Shown piece by piece: positions 42,710 through 55,019 of a DNA stretch of 64,000 nucleotides. The notes under the pieces were generated by a model. That model was not told the origin of the DNA, made no database searches, and saw only the letters and a program-made list of their open reading frames with translations. Where the stretch lies: the NCBI GenBank assembly GCA_903813345.2, contig CAIIXF020000008.1, positions 2,673,341 through 2,737,340 on the forward strand. Direction: 5' to 3'. The position numbers were made by a program, and so were the translations under genes. The DNA is from Owenia fusiformis. Lineage: Eukaryota > Annelida > Polychaeta > Sabellida > Oweniidae. The first letter of the stretch is position 1; each line of letters starts with the position of its first letter.

Positions 42710-43937
42710 CAGTAGAACCTGTATATCTGAACACCTGGCTAATCCGAACACCTTCCAATTTGAACACTTTTTTTCGGTCCCATTTTTTCCTCCCATTGAC
42801 TCCCATGTTAAAAAACCTTGAAATCTGAACACCTCCTAATTTGAACAGTGAACAACCAGATTTGAAAAAGTGACCTGTCTAATCTGAACATTTTTATTAG
42901 AAATCAAATGTCTGGACATTTTATTTAAAGCCACATATTGAGTCAATGTTATAGTTGTTATTTATCTTTACATATACAATGTAATCAAAGAACCAATTGT
43001 CCTAATTAACTTGTTTAGTCTCAGTGACATCCCTAATTTGTGGAAAACAACAGGATGTTTTGGAAAGGTGTGAATACAGGAGCTAATTGGTTTATCCTTT
43101 TTGAAAAGAACTGAATGTTTTATGTTTGGATTAAGAAAAAGGTGTGAATCAAGAAGACAATTGATTTATCATTATTAGAAATTACCTGGATGTTTTTGAT
43201 TTGGATTAAGAGAAAGGTAAGAATCTGGGAGATAATTGGTTTATCCTTATTGTAAATTAACCGGATGTGTTTGATTTGGATTATGAACAGGTCTTAACTG
43301 TTTGGTATCCCATGGGTCTGTTATGATAGCTAAGATTCAATCAGTAAAAGTTTTATAATCACAAAGACAACACAGACGCCATTTGCAGACAAGATTATAT
43401 CACGAGAAAGAGAAAGAATTCAACTTCGTAATATCCTAAAAAGGCATACATCTGATATTCTGAATGCCCTTGATATTTTGAAGGATTATACATCATCTCG
43501 AATGAACACTCATGAAAAATTATTTTTACTTGAAGAAGATATCTACTCAAATATTGCTAATGCTAAAAGTGCCAAGAAACAAACAACATTGAAGGACTTT
43601 TTCAAGCAAAAGCAAAGCAGTGCGATTTGGTACGAGACTATCATATACTTTTACAGTGTAGTACAAAGTTTTTGCCAAAATATAACAGTTATTTTTACTA
43701 AAATGATGAAATTGTTCAAAATATAAATAAAACATAGTATTTAGGCTATAGGCCTATTATAGAATTAACTCATCAACAACATGTATTGTTTTCTGACTTA
43801 GTATTAAGTGTTCAATATAGTGGACTGACCAAGAAAATCCCCCACCCCGACCAACAAAATCCTCGAAATTTGAACACCTGCCAATTTGAACGCTTTTGGC
43901 TGGTCCCATGGGTGTTCGAATTAGACAGGTTTTACTG
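42710..43937 (+). mobile_element. Tigger/pogo-type DNA transposon, decayed
   Basis: The ends CAGTAGAACCTGTATATCTG and (inverse) CAGTAAAACCTGTCTAATTC are flanked by TA (42708-42709, 43938-43939). Subterminal AATTTGAACACTTT and GGTCCCAT motifs occur in both halves in inverted order. It is 1.23 kb, much shorter than an autonomous copy, with only a transposase C-terminus left. Confidence 0.75.
43395..43632 (+). pseudogene. Tigger transposase C-terminal remnant
   Basis: The frame reads QLRNILKRHTSDILNALDIL, later FLLEEDIYSNIANA and KKQTTLKDFFKQKQ. The QTT-x-x-x-FFK ending is typical of Tigger/jerky-type transposases. The catalytic DDE domain and the N-terminal CENPB-type domain are absent. Confidence 0.6.
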
Positions 43938-45321
43938 TACAGTAATAAGATGTTATTATAATAAGATAGTATGCATTAATGTTTTCACAGACTTAAAAAC
44001 TCCTGCCAATATGATATGCATTAATTGGTACCTAGTGATTCAGCCATCAGTGTCTAGTTGAAGAATGAATGGCCAATCTACATTTGATTTGCGCTTGGGT
44101 TAAGGTGTAAATTCAGTCTACCGAGGGTGTATTGTGAGTACAGTTTATGTAAGTCATAGTTAAACAGGCAAATGCTAACGCTGCAAGGAAAACTAAAGCA
44201 TCAAAATCTTCAGGGTTTTTGATAATGTAATTTGAAATGCATTATGAAGCTCATTGATATCAATATTTGCACTCATTTGCTGCGCTCATGATACTGTGAG
44301 CTGTCGATCATCTAATGGTCACAGTATGTTGAGATCTGGTTAGAATCTGTGTTGTTAAAGAATAAGTTTTAATATGCACATAAAATGTTGCAATATTTTA
44401 AACATTAAAAAATTATTTAAAGGGCTGTAAATTGTTCTAAGTATCTTAATCCTTACTATCCAGTGAAAGATTTATATTCCCTTTGAGTATATAACTATCT
44501 CATTGAACGAAGTTTAGGGCTTATAAAGAACACCTCTGTTCACATTTCCATACTTCCATCCATTCAGCCAAGAACCTGAATAGCATTTGGTATAATACTG
44601 TTCAGTGTTCATACATCATACACTCATGTCCTATGGGAATAGAAGTCTGCTCTAAAGCCAATAATATTGTTGGTTCATTCCAAAATCCTAGAAAATATTT
44701 TTTAAAAATATGAATTAACAATATTATCTTGGTATTTTAAATGTAAGTACATGTATTTTGTAACATGTCACTCCATATTGGTGGAATCCAACCTGAAATC
44801 TGATAAGTTCATAAGTGTTAACCAATTTTATTTGAGACATTTTATTTTTTTGCCTGAAAAAAGATCAAACAAGTTTTGTTATATTATACTTCATTATCTC
44901 AGTGGCAATTTCAAGGAGTGTTGCTTTACATTTTTGCTATAACTTATAAAGAATAGAAAATTTTGTTGAAACAAAAGCAAACATGATCCATTATTATGTT
45001 TTGGCAGTCTATTTAGTATCATGCTGGTGGTCATTTTGAGAAGTGATGACTGGCAGTCTTGCCAGACACATGATGTTGAGTGGGATTTAAAATGCAATAC
45101 TTGGCATTGCCAGTATTCCTATTCAAAATAGTACACAGGAACACATCTTTATTGAACATTTGATTTGGTACCATTTGTAGAGTCTAGAAAGCTTCACTGT
45201 ATGAGTTATTACAAATGCTTGAAGATGAATTCACTTGTCTCAACCTATAAACTATATTACTGATTCCTATTAGGCTGTTTTATCACCCTTATGAAGGCTC
45301 ATTCATTTATGGCACTGGCAG

Positions 45322-45505
45322 TCAATGAACAGTCTTGTGGAATTAAGATTACTAGTGACACACAGTATTGAGGAAATTGCTAAAAGCATCTGTAGCAGTG
45401 ACAACTTTGTAAATGTATTTTCACTTTTACATCAAGATTTAGTGGGGTGGGCTGACATAAAGTTCAATGTAGGATCAAAGTGGGTGTCAGATTTGTATAC
45501 TTTTG
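45322..45505 (+). CDS. KNTC1: Tentative KNTC1 exon (SICSSDN)
   Basis: This stretch is open in phase 0 from an AG at 45320-45321 and ends at a GTATGA donor in phase 1. EEIAKSICSSDNFVNVFSLL resembles the KNTC1 segment with ATICSPDFLLDALELCKH. The acceptor has a weak pyrimidine tract. The exon that should connect 42253 (phase 2) with it was not found. Confidence 0.4.
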
Positions 45506-45719
45506 GTATGAGTCGTCAACCTGCATCATAATCATATTTAAAATAAATTGCTGGTGTATCATTTTATTATTTGCATTACATGTAATTTGATTGAAGAGAG
45601 TGAGATTGCTATTCACTGTAAATATATATCATTTCCATGCTTTTGTCTTTTTTCATATTATTTCATGCAGTATACCTGTTTTGTCCCTATTTCTCATTAT
45701 GGATTAGATGTCATGTCGT

Positions 45720-46820
45720 TTAAACAAAAGCAGTGCCACTGCTATCCGAAATCCTTTTCACTCTGTTTGAGGTATCAGATGTTTTTGATACCAAAATAGT
45801 TCTGTTTGAATAGAAACATTTTGCACAGACATTTTCGATAAAGTCTTTTCTAAAATCTTCTGACACAAAGTTATAGATGATGGGATTAATACAACTATTT
45901 GAGTATGCTAGTACCTCAGCCACAATACCAAATATGGCAAAAGCTTCACTGGTGTATATAACATGGATTGGTAAACAACTGCTTAAGATTACATATAGTT
46001 GAATCGGTAGCCAGCATACTGCAAAGCCTGTTGTCGTGGCGATGATGATTCTGTTTGCATTGCGCCTTCTCCTGATTGAACCTGGAGTGACATCAGCTGA
46101 GTTCTTGTTAATATGACGTACAATGAGAAAATGGGTGACGGAAACTATAGTAACTGGAAGAATGTAAGAGAACACAAGAAAACAAAGCATCTTTTTCTTA
46201 TTTGCCTCTGGATAAATTGACCCACATAATGTATATACTCTTCCATATAGATGTGGTCTAAATTTCTTTGTTCCAAAAATGAACAAATTAGGAATGTTCA
46301 CAAGAGGTACTATTACCCATAATCCCATATATACAAAAAGTGTGTACATCCTGTGCTGACTTGGTATATTGCCAGAAAATCGTGCCCTTACAATGGTGAA
46401 ATATCTTGTGACTGAAATTGCAACTAATGAATATATTGACATATATGCAGAAAATTCTTTGAGAAAATGTAATAATTTACACATAGCATCTCCAAATGGC
46501 CAGTTTTCCATAACTCTATATGCTGCAGCTACCGGAACACAAATGATTATGAACAATAGATCTGCTACAGCCAGGTTCACCAGCAAACCATTCAAGATCA
46601 TTTGTTTCTTTGAATTTTTCTTAAACACCAATGTGTAGATTACCAGGCAGCTTCCAATTGTTCCTATTACTGTTATTATTGTAAACAGTGTTGGTATTAT
46701 GATTTTGATTGCAGACACATCATACTCATCAGTTGTAAAGTCTTGGTCTGTGTTATTAAAGCTGCCATTCTCTTTCAAGACATAGGTTATCTGTTCAGTT
46801 GTAGTGTTCAGGCTTTCCAT
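45720..46820 (-). CDS. Class A GPCR, galanin/allatostatin-A receptor-like, 366 aa
   Basis: The coding region is intronless. The N-terminus has N-glycosylation sites at N5, N18 and N22. Seven hydrophobic segments follow, with D87 in LAVADLL (TM2), the C114-C199 pair for the TM3-ECL2 disulfide, C269-W-L-P in TM6, NPIIY at 312-316 in TM7, and C332/C335 for possible palmitoylation. WPFGDAMCK and the TM6-TM7 pattern fit the galanin/allatostatin-A (buccalin) receptor group. Two class hallmarks differ: TRY replaces DRY (T138) and TM1 has GSCLV where GNxLV is usual. A splice acceptor (TTTAATTTCAG on the minus strand, AG at 46850-46851) suggests a spliced 5' UTR. If the downstream KNTC1 exons are real, the gene is nested antisense in a KNTC1 intron. 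Confidence 0.88.
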   Translation of the reverse strand: MESLNTTTEQITYVLKENGSFNNTDQDFTTDEYDVSAIKIIIPTLFTIITVIGTIGSCLVIYTLVFKKNSKKQMILNGLLVNLAVADLLFIIICVPVAAAYRVMENWPFGDAMCKLLHFLKEFSAYMSIYSLVAISVTRYFTIVRARFSGNIPSQHRMYTLFVYMGLWVIVPLVNIPNLFIFGTKKFRPHLYGRVYTLCGSIYPEANKKKMLCFLVFSYILPVTIVSVTHFLIVRHINKNSADVTPGSIRRRRNANRIIIATTTGFAVCWLPIQLYVILSSCLPIHVIYTSEAFAIFGIVAEVLAYSNSCINPIIYNFVSEDFRKDFIENVCAKCFYSNRTILVSKTSDTSNRVKRISDSSGTAFV

Positions 46821-46922
46821 AATGTTTAGGCAGTATTCTGTCGCTTTACCTGAAATTAAAAAATATCATTCATCTTATTGACATTTGCAAAGATGTTTAA
46901 TGCTTCTTAACTTGTGGATCAT

Positions 46923-47771
46923 CACCCTATGCAGACAGAGCCTGTGGGAAATATTGGGTGCGGCGCAAATGAGCGGAGGGTGCGGAGCTAACGGTCATTT
47001 TTGAAATTAAAATTGGGATATTTCTGAAACTAAGCCGTTTTGGGACTTCAAATATACCAAGATATGTGTATTTGACACCAAATATCAATAAAATTGTGAA
47101 AATAGTAGTGAAATTCATTTTATAGCGACGCAGTATGCCTTAAACATTTCCCAGACCTATATATTTTGAGACTATCCTTTTAATACTGCGTCCCCAGCAT
47201 TCATAAAAAATGGTGTTCAAGATACACTACCCATGCAAATTATTTTTGCATCTTGGAAGCCAGGCAGTATCTGTGTGATTTTATAAAAATTCGGAAATGT
47301 TCTTCAGATATGAGCCCCTCTAAATATTGGGTGCGGAGCTACGTTTATGGAGCTGCTCCGCACCCAATATTTAGAGGGGGCTCATATCTGAAAAAATTTC
47401 CGAATTTTTATAAAATCACACAGGTACTGCCTGGCTTCCAAGATGCAAAAATAATTTGTATGGATAGTGCACCTTGAACACCATTTTTTATGAATGCTGG
47501 GGACTCAGTATTAAAAGGATAATTTCAAAATATATAGGTCTGGGAAAGGTTTAAGGCACACTGCGTCGCTATAGAATGAATTGCGCTACTATTTTCACAA
47601 TTGTATAGATATTTGGTGTCAAATACACATATCTTGGTATATTTGAAGTCCCAAAACGGCTTAGTTTCAGAAATATCCCAAATTTAAATTCAAAAATGAC
47701 CGTTAGCTCCGCACCCTCCGCTCATTTGCTCCGCACCCAATATTTCCCACAGGCTCTGTCTGCATAGGGTG
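46923..47771. mobile_element. 849-bp near-perfect palindrome (foldback element), CAC-ended
   Basis: The two arms of ~415 bases are almost exact inverse copies, meeting at about 47347 (GGGTGCGGAGCT ... AGCTGCTCCGCACCC). The ends are CACCCTATGCAGACAGAG and its inverse, and ATCAT stands on both sides (46918-46922, 47772-47776). There is no coding region. It lies about 100 bases 5' of the GPCR start, probably in its 5' UTR intron or promoter. Confidence 0.8.
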
Positions 47772-47776
47772 ATCAT

Positions 47777-49045
47777 ATGACTTCCGAAGTAATTGATAGA
47801 TGAGAAAAGGTGCTATCACAAATTGTATTAAAAACTCAATGATAATTTCCAAAAGTTGTGGTTTTAAAGTTTCAAAACTTGATATATGTCTTCCAATTTG
47901 AACAAAGTGTTTGTGTATTGCTCACATCTTAATATCTCATAAGATCTCTTTCCTTGTGACACAGTCAAATGCCTTGTCAGGGTAAGTGTATAGGCAGTTA
48001 TACTGTTAGCTTCCTGATTAAATGCAATCTGAAAACACTTAGAACATTGTTATCTACACTTAGAATGTCAATACGGCCTTCCTTTCTATTCTTTCCATCT
48101 GAATCTTGTTTGTTTTATTGTCAGTCTGATCGAGAATAAGATCTATTGAGACAATGATCAAGTGCAAAGCTCACTGGAAATTACAGACATTTATACCCAA
48201 CTAAATAAAAAATGTTGCCAATGGCTTCAGTTGTAACATCATAGATTTATGTCAATTTTGCAGGCATGACAACAACTTGAAGTCATTTCAAGTCATCAAT
48301 TACATCACAGGTTCACAATCATTTTCTTGTCAATCATATTGAAAAGGATTATGTTATCACTCTTGTTGCAGCTTTATGAACTTTATGGCAAAAGATTCCA
48401 GTTTACGAAGTCGGTCATCTAAGCTGATGGGAAATTTCCTCTGGACAGAATCCATGGAACAACATGTAAAAACTTAAAGCAACACCAACGAACGATACCA
48501 ATCCATAGAATCATTTCCACAATAAAATGCTTCATTTGATTTCAAAAACCCTATTAATTAATTAACTTCCCACACAACTTGTTTCAAAAGCATTGCATTC
48601 TATTCCATTTAGTCCATCACCTCTAAGTGACTTCTTCAGCTTCAGGTTCATAATTAGAAAAATGTATTTTACTGCTTCTTTTGTATGCTTGTTATTTTGT
48701 TGAGCCAAGAGACCACATATCCTCTTTAGGCACACTAAAATATATTGGTTATCTGATGATCCACTAATGTTGTATCTTTGTGTTTTATTGTATTCACCAC
48801 CTTGTAAGACTAATTTCCCAAGTTGATCATTTTGCCATGTCAGGACTACCTTTTCCTAAGCAGTCATATTGGGAGTGTTAATTTAAATTTGTCCTTTAAA
48901 GAAATTTATGTCAGAAAGTGCAAGAGGAAAGCTTTTGAGGAATATTAAAACAAAGAAAGTTCATTTAGGAATCAGGAAAGACATTAGATATTTTAGATAT
49001 TCAAAGTATATGATAGATTGATAGTGTATTATTTTTATCTTTCAG
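47777..49045. other. Non-coding, no recognised feature
   Basis: AT-rich sequence upstream of the GPCR or inside a KNTC1 intron. I see no conserved exon, RNA gene or mobile element. Confidence 0.4.
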
Positions 49046-49103
49046 ATATGTGTCATTTAAATTTCAACACAGCTGCCAAAATGCATGAGTCTGGTCTCAT
49101 GAA
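49046..49103 (+). CDS. KNTC1: Tentative KNTC1 exon (DMCH)
   Basis: A good acceptor (TTTTTATCTTTCAG) is followed by a frame that needs phase 1, matching the end of the tentative exon at 45505, and gives DMCHLNFNTAAKMHESGLM. A GTATGC donor follows at 49104. Similarity to the KNTC1 segment around VLESQMVLP is weak. Confidence 0.3.
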
Positions 49104-50844
49104 GTATGCTATCAATCAAATGAAATTGTTCAAAAATAAACCACAAATTTTCTTTTACTATTTGTTGCATGAAAATGGAAATAAAATGTCCATCATGACA
49201 ATTTTAAAAGATTTTTTTTTTTTTGAAATTAAATACTCCGTGTCATTTTTCCCTCCTTGTCGTTGACATTTTCTAATTGCAATCATTATTGAACAATTCT
49301 ACATATTAATTATTGCGGTGCACTTTCCACGTGTTATCTTGTACTTTTAGGCTTTTATATTTATCTGACACTTATATTAGAGATATATTACATTTCCATG
49401 TTAATCTTACTTATAGTATCAATGGGGCATAGCTTAATCATAAAACAGGAGTGGCAGTGCTTGAAAACACTAATAAATAAGAACTCTAATTCATCATCTT
49501 TCTATAAATCAAACAATCAAATTTATGGGGAGAAATATAAAAATTTGCATTTGACATAAAAAGTGTACTGAATTTATTTAATATTTTAATGATGCATCTG
49601 TGGTCATAATGGTGGTTTAGTATGTAAGCAGGTTTGATTAACTAATTAGTTTTTATTGTTTCATTGTCTTGTTTATAGAAGAATCCTGGCAAGTCTTTGT
49701 TTTACAATGAAGATATGTTATCAGGCCATGATATATAAGTGGTATTATTTTTATCTATAGGACTTGATAAAATCTTACCATGAACAGATCATGAAATGTT
49801 AGTAATGGGAATCAATTAAAACATTTATCTGTACATTTTCATTTCGAAATAATCATAATTTATGATAAAAATTCACAGATTAAGGCATGCATGGTACATT
49901 GTCATATCACATTTGCTTTGTGGCAAGAGACAAGCAACATATGAATAACTCAAAATATGATTCACATTGTGGCATTTTATTGCATGAAGACCATCCTTAA
50001 CATGAATTTCATTATTACAGATTTTCATTATCTTTTAATAATATGATAATATATAAGGCCAAGGCTATTCATATTGTGTTTAACGTCCTGTTGGACTGAA
50101 TCTTATATATATATATATTAATTGGAGTTTGGGAGGTGAAAAACCTTCATTTATATTATATGAAAAACCAGCAATTAAAACAGACAATTATTTATATACA
50201 ATTAAAGTACATGAATTAATATTATTTTGCTTATGCACATTGAACCACTTATGTATTAACTACATTTTTTCTCAATTAAAGTAAGTATACTAGTCTGCTT
50301 GAGATTGGTTATAATCAGTATTTTGCAAGCATCGGATATCCAATTATCTGAATACCATTCAGTAGTGTGTCAAAATTGATTTATTGGAACACTGAAAGTG
50401 TGAGTATATCATGAAACAGTGTTATAATCAGTTCTCTCTCATTTGTTGGGAGTGCTGTAATGAATGACGATTGGGATAATATGGCCTAATGGTTTTGATA
50501 CGAATCACAAGGGACTTTCAGGGGTACACCTTGTTCACCTATATACTTCACCTCAATTTCCCTCAGTGAGGTATGGTGTAGTGCATGGTACTGCTTATTG
50601 CGCAGTATTTATCTTTTACTGGAAGAAACTAATTGCACACTAGGTGAATATTAATTTTTTATAATATATTATTTAGTATTAAAAATAGTGTCAGATAACA
50701 CAATATGATTGGATAACTATTTATGTCCTACCCCACTCCATCATTCACTATTTGTTTGTTATCATAATCACCCTTTCACACATCATTGATTCAAGTCATA
50801 TTCACCTGATGAAAGACTGCGTGATATAACACAATGAATAAACT
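49104..50844. other. Non-coding, no recognised feature
   Basis: AT-rich with short homopolymer and TA runs (for example near 50107). Nothing else was recognised. Confidence 0.4.
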
Positions 50845-50935
50845 GTACAAGGAGGCCATGGGTCTCAAACTTGCAACCTTGTGGCTATGACACCCATACG
50901 CCTAGCTCAAACATGCTGGCACCCAGCCCTCTTGG
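50845..50935 (-). repeat. Possible tRNA-derived SINE fragment
   Basis: On the minus strand, GAGCTAGGCGTATGG resembles an A box and GCAAGTTTGAGACCC a B box. It is degenerate and lacks tRNA folding. Confidence 0.35.
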
Positions 50936-51432
50936 CCAACTTGACAATCCCCAATATTGACAACTAGTGGTATTCACAGCTCCCAAGAATTTTATAAGAA
51001 ATTATCTCTAAAATATAAAGTTATCCATTTAATTTTATAGCATGGATGCCTTACAAAGAAAGCAAAAACTTATGATTGCATGTATGTACAATTGAATAAC
51101 AATATAAGCCTAATACCAAGCCATATTAGTAGCACTTCATCTCAAAGATTAGGAAGACACCGTCCATCATTCATTCAAACAGATTAAAGGTACTTGTCAG
51201 GAAGATTGACAACCCTTCATTTCTTATTTTCTCTTTCGATGAATTACTTTTAGACTATTCATCTGCGATTGATCAGTTTGTGATTGTCTTGTTTTCAAAG
51301 TTTTCACTCTGCAATTATAGAGGTCAGAGGTTGATAAGTATTGATATCATTTTTTAGTGTCATTTTTTGGTCTTTCAAGTTTGTGATATTGACTGAAAAT
51401 ATTTACAAAAGTCAAATCTATACTCAAACTAA

Positions 51433-51736
51433 ATGTGCACCAGTCATAAGAAAAACAAACCCCATATATTCAAAACCATGATCTATCATAAAAATAAACA
51501 ATATCTAATATCCCCTTTCCCCCACCATTCAAGAATCAATATCACAATCAAACACCAGAACACCAAGGGGCATTTCATTTGCAAAACAAAAAATAGGAAG
51601 CTTATAGCCAATACTCATAACATCAAAGACAGTTGTAGATACAGGGTTGGGTATTCAGTCTCATATGATTTTAGAAAATATGTATGCACAAGGACCAAAG
51701 GGAAAAGACCTAAAATTGTAACAGAACACAGTAAAA
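51433..51736. repeat. Dispersed repeat, second copy
   Basis: It matches 16330-16690 over about 300 bases (for example ACAAACCCCATATA, CAATATCTAATA, CACCATTCAAGAATCAATAT). The 114-codon open frame here is not conserved in the other copy. Confidence 0.6.
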
Positions 51737-52170
51737 TAGAGTCAAGTCCCAAATTCTACAATTCAATCTTTATATAGTCAAGTCCCAAAATCTGCAATTC
51801 AATCGAGGTAGAGTCAAGTCCCAAAATCTACAATTCAGTCTTGATAGAGTCAAGTCCCAACATCCACAATTCAATCTTGATAGAGTCAAGTCCCAACATC
51901 TACAATTCAATCTTAATAGAGTCGGGTCCCAAAATTTACAATTCAATCTTGATATAGTCAAGTCCCAAATTCTACGATTCAATCGTGATAGAGTCAAGTC
52001 CCAAAATCTACAATTCAATCTTGATATAGTCAAGTCCCAAATTCTATGATTCAATCGTGATAGAGTCAAGTCCCAAAATCTACAATTCAATCTTAATAGA
52101 GTCGGGTCCCAAAATCTACAATTTAATCTAGAAGAGTTAAGTCCCCAAATCTACAATTCAATCTAGATCC
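51737..52170. repeat. 36-bp tandem array, about 12 units
   Basis: The unit is GAGTCAAGTCCCAAAATCTA plus CAATTCAATCTTGATA, with small variants. Because 36 is a multiple of 3 the minus strand stays open for 106 codons, but this is a property of the array, not a gene. Confidence 0.9.
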
Positions 52171-53199
52171 TTTTTGTTTGTGTCACTAATTGTGTAAATT
52201 ACAGTTGTTTCAATAATCCCTTGAGAGGGAGAATCTTGTGCATGCTTGAAGTGTAATCACACTAAATTGTATGCAGATGCTATTTTATTAAACATATGAG
52301 GCAGAAATTTGATTTATAAGCTTCCTTGCAAATCCTGTAATCCTTAGCAACAGGTTGTGATGATTTAAAAAATAGATTTTCCCATTGTTAATCTTTACCA
52401 CGGAATTAAAAAGAAATTTATGAGACAGTCAAAGTACTTTCCTGTCATACAAATCTATTTTCGAGCCTAAATTATAAAACATAACTTCAAAGTTTCTGTT
52501 CAGCTTCTTAAATTACAAACTAAATCAGAAAATATAAGACTGCAGATGATATTAATGCCATTTAATCTTAGGATTTACTCTCTAAGAAATGCAATTTGCC
52601 AGCATCACCAATACACCTAGTTGAATCCTGTTTCATGAATCTGCATTCATCAGATATTTATTTCATTAGGCATATCACTTATTTGCCATGTTAACAAGTT
52701 GAATATTACTGATTTCATAACCACTAAGATTGATCTGGAAGTTATTTTGCGATTAAGTGTGATTAATTTGATTTGGCTTAAGTTTTCTTATATCTTAATT
52801 AATAAGAATCTCCTCCAGCATGATTGTATATTACTTTTTAAAATGTCAGCAAGCACAAGCCATGTGATCGTTTGGCTTTTATGTAGCTGGATCATTCTGG
52901 TTTCTTGGGTACTCAAGCTTAGGCAAAAATATATAACTAGTTGACATAACAACTCATGTATTTGTTGGCAAATTATAATGATGATAATATGTATTTGTAT
53001 GATATAATATTACATAATCCTACACAATAGATAACAAGAGAGAGAATCATGCTAGCCCTGTGACTATGGCTTATATCTTCTTATATTTCTCATACTTTTT
53101 TTAGGATATGGAAAAATCTGATAATACAATGTTATTTTGCTGTTGCTGAATTTGTATTTGTGTTTTTATTGTGTATTTGTGTGTTGTATGTTTACTAAG
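52171..53199. other. Non-coding, no recognised feature
   Basis: AT-rich spacer or intron; nothing recognised. Confidence 0.4.
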
Positions 53200-53340
53200 G
53201 CAACCAAGGCAAACTTTTATAAATGTCTAAAAATGTGTTGTCAAGTCCTCCAGAACTATTTATTGTGTTTTCAACTAATGGCTGCCAGAAAATTCTTGAA
53301 CAGGCTTAGTTTGTGTGTGACCACAACTTTATGCCTAGTT
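53200..53340 (+). CDS. KNTC1: Tentative KNTC1 exon (VLQNY)
   Basis: After a plausible acceptor (TTGTATGTTTACTAAG) the frame gives CCQVLQNYLLCFQLMAARKF, resembling the KNTC1 stretch with ALLQNLQESSQWELALRF. The 3' border is unclear (possible GTTTGT donor near 53340). Order along the gene fits the other tentative exons. Confidence 0.3.
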
Positions 53341-53344
53341 TGTT

Positions 53345-54990
53345 CCTAAACAGTCTTCAATACATTTTATCTCATCTTTATTACTTCTGCAGTTTCTTGT
53401 AGTTTCATGTTCAGATATGGTAAACTTGCTGTTCACCTTATGTGGACAACATTTCCAAGCAGTTTGAGCCCATCCATAATCAATTTAAATTCTTTCTTGA
53501 CTATTAATCTACCTCATTCCCAATACATCCAAATACATTTCAACCAGTTCCAACCCTTCCACCTCATTCCGAGACACTTCATGTCATTCTAACCACAACC
53601 CCCTTTTATCCTCAGTGCATGCAGTGTAATTGCAATTGGTTCCTGGACTGATTGCTATAAATACCAAGTGCATATGATCTGCATTTGGACATGTCCTTTG
53701 TCAGATCAAAGAATGCCAATACCATTGTTAGTTTATGTCTATTGAGATGGCTGCCAGAGACTTTTGAGCATGCCCAAAATTCTGGAGTATGTTCCAGTCA
53801 GAGCAAATCCATGAAGTTTATAAAGAGGTCATAAAAAGTTCATACATCAACACATTCAAGAATGAAGTGAGAACTTGTGTGATGTTTTGGGTCATGCACT
53901 TCTTGAAAATGTGAATTAACATTTTTTTATATTCAATGCACATATAGTGCAGTTATTTTCAGTCGACCATAGCTAATTTATTTACTTACTATGACCATAG
54001 GTGTCTGATTAAAGGAACACGCAATCAATTAGTGTACTAAATATATAATATCATTGAAAAACAAATTGTTGGAAATCAAAAAGCATAGTATATTATCACA
54101 ATATTCTCCACATTGGTTTCCGGAGTATATCATGGGATTATCCTCCAGTTATTCATTTTGCCAATAGATATCAAATTTATTTTTTGATGTCATTTGGCCT
54201 ATATATTTAGTTCACTAAGTTTAGGAGAGAATATTATTATGAAGTATGCTTTCCTCAAATGTTGCCCTTGAGTTGACTTAGGCTTAAGTTGATGTAGAAA
54301 TTTATAGAAGTTCATCAAATTTATTGGTAGTTTATTTCAAACCCCCTGAGATTTTTGATTAAAAACCCAAGCTATCAAATAAACAAATTATTTTGATCAA
54401 ACTCTGTTTGAACATATTAAATAACTAAAAGTAATAAATCAAGCAATTATATTGGAATTAGTTGACATTAATTCAAAGAAGATAAGATAATTTAGGAAGA
54501 CCTTAGACACTGTAAAAATACCTCTTAGTTCTTGAAGGTCTTATGATCTTGAATTGATTGCCTTGTATTGGTTCATTTCATTCTACATGGTCTTGCTGCA
54601 ACAGTAAATCTTTGAAAGATAATCTTGAGCCCCAAAGGGTATCACAGCTTGAGATTTCCACTATTTCTTTAGGTTATTTGGCTTACATCACTGATATCAA
54701 CTTTGAATTTGAGAATGTGAGGACATGACTGAGCTATAACATAGTGAGTGTAGCATTTATAGTTAAAAAAAGACTGAAAAAATAAGTTCTCCATCTACAA
54801 AAAACAGCCATATCTTAACAAGGATCCCATTGTTTGTATTTATGAAATTGCATTTTTATCACATCTGAAAGTTTGAGCAGTATTGTAATAGCAATTTTCA
54901 TTTTCTTAACATAACCAGCCTATTATAGGTGCATGTAAATTCAGATAGCTTAAGAGCTACTTTGAAATTGAATAATTTAACCATGCAAAA
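53345..54990. other. Non-coding, no recognised feature
   Basis: AT-rich; short open frames look random. Confidence 0.4.
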
Positions 54991-55019
54991 TCCTCAAATG
55001 AATGGGACTAAATGTAACA

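Noticed and set aside
49018-49266. 82-codon free-standing ORF
   Set aside because: The first part may be a KNTC1 exon after a splice acceptor at 49045; the remainder is low-complexity intron sequence.
51433-51777. 114-codon ORF
   Set aside because: It lies in a dispersed repeat; the copy near 16400 does not keep the frame.
51770-52090. 106-codon repeat protein on the minus strand
   Set aside because: The frame exists only because a 36-bp tandem repeat is a multiple of three; there is no start context or flanking exon.
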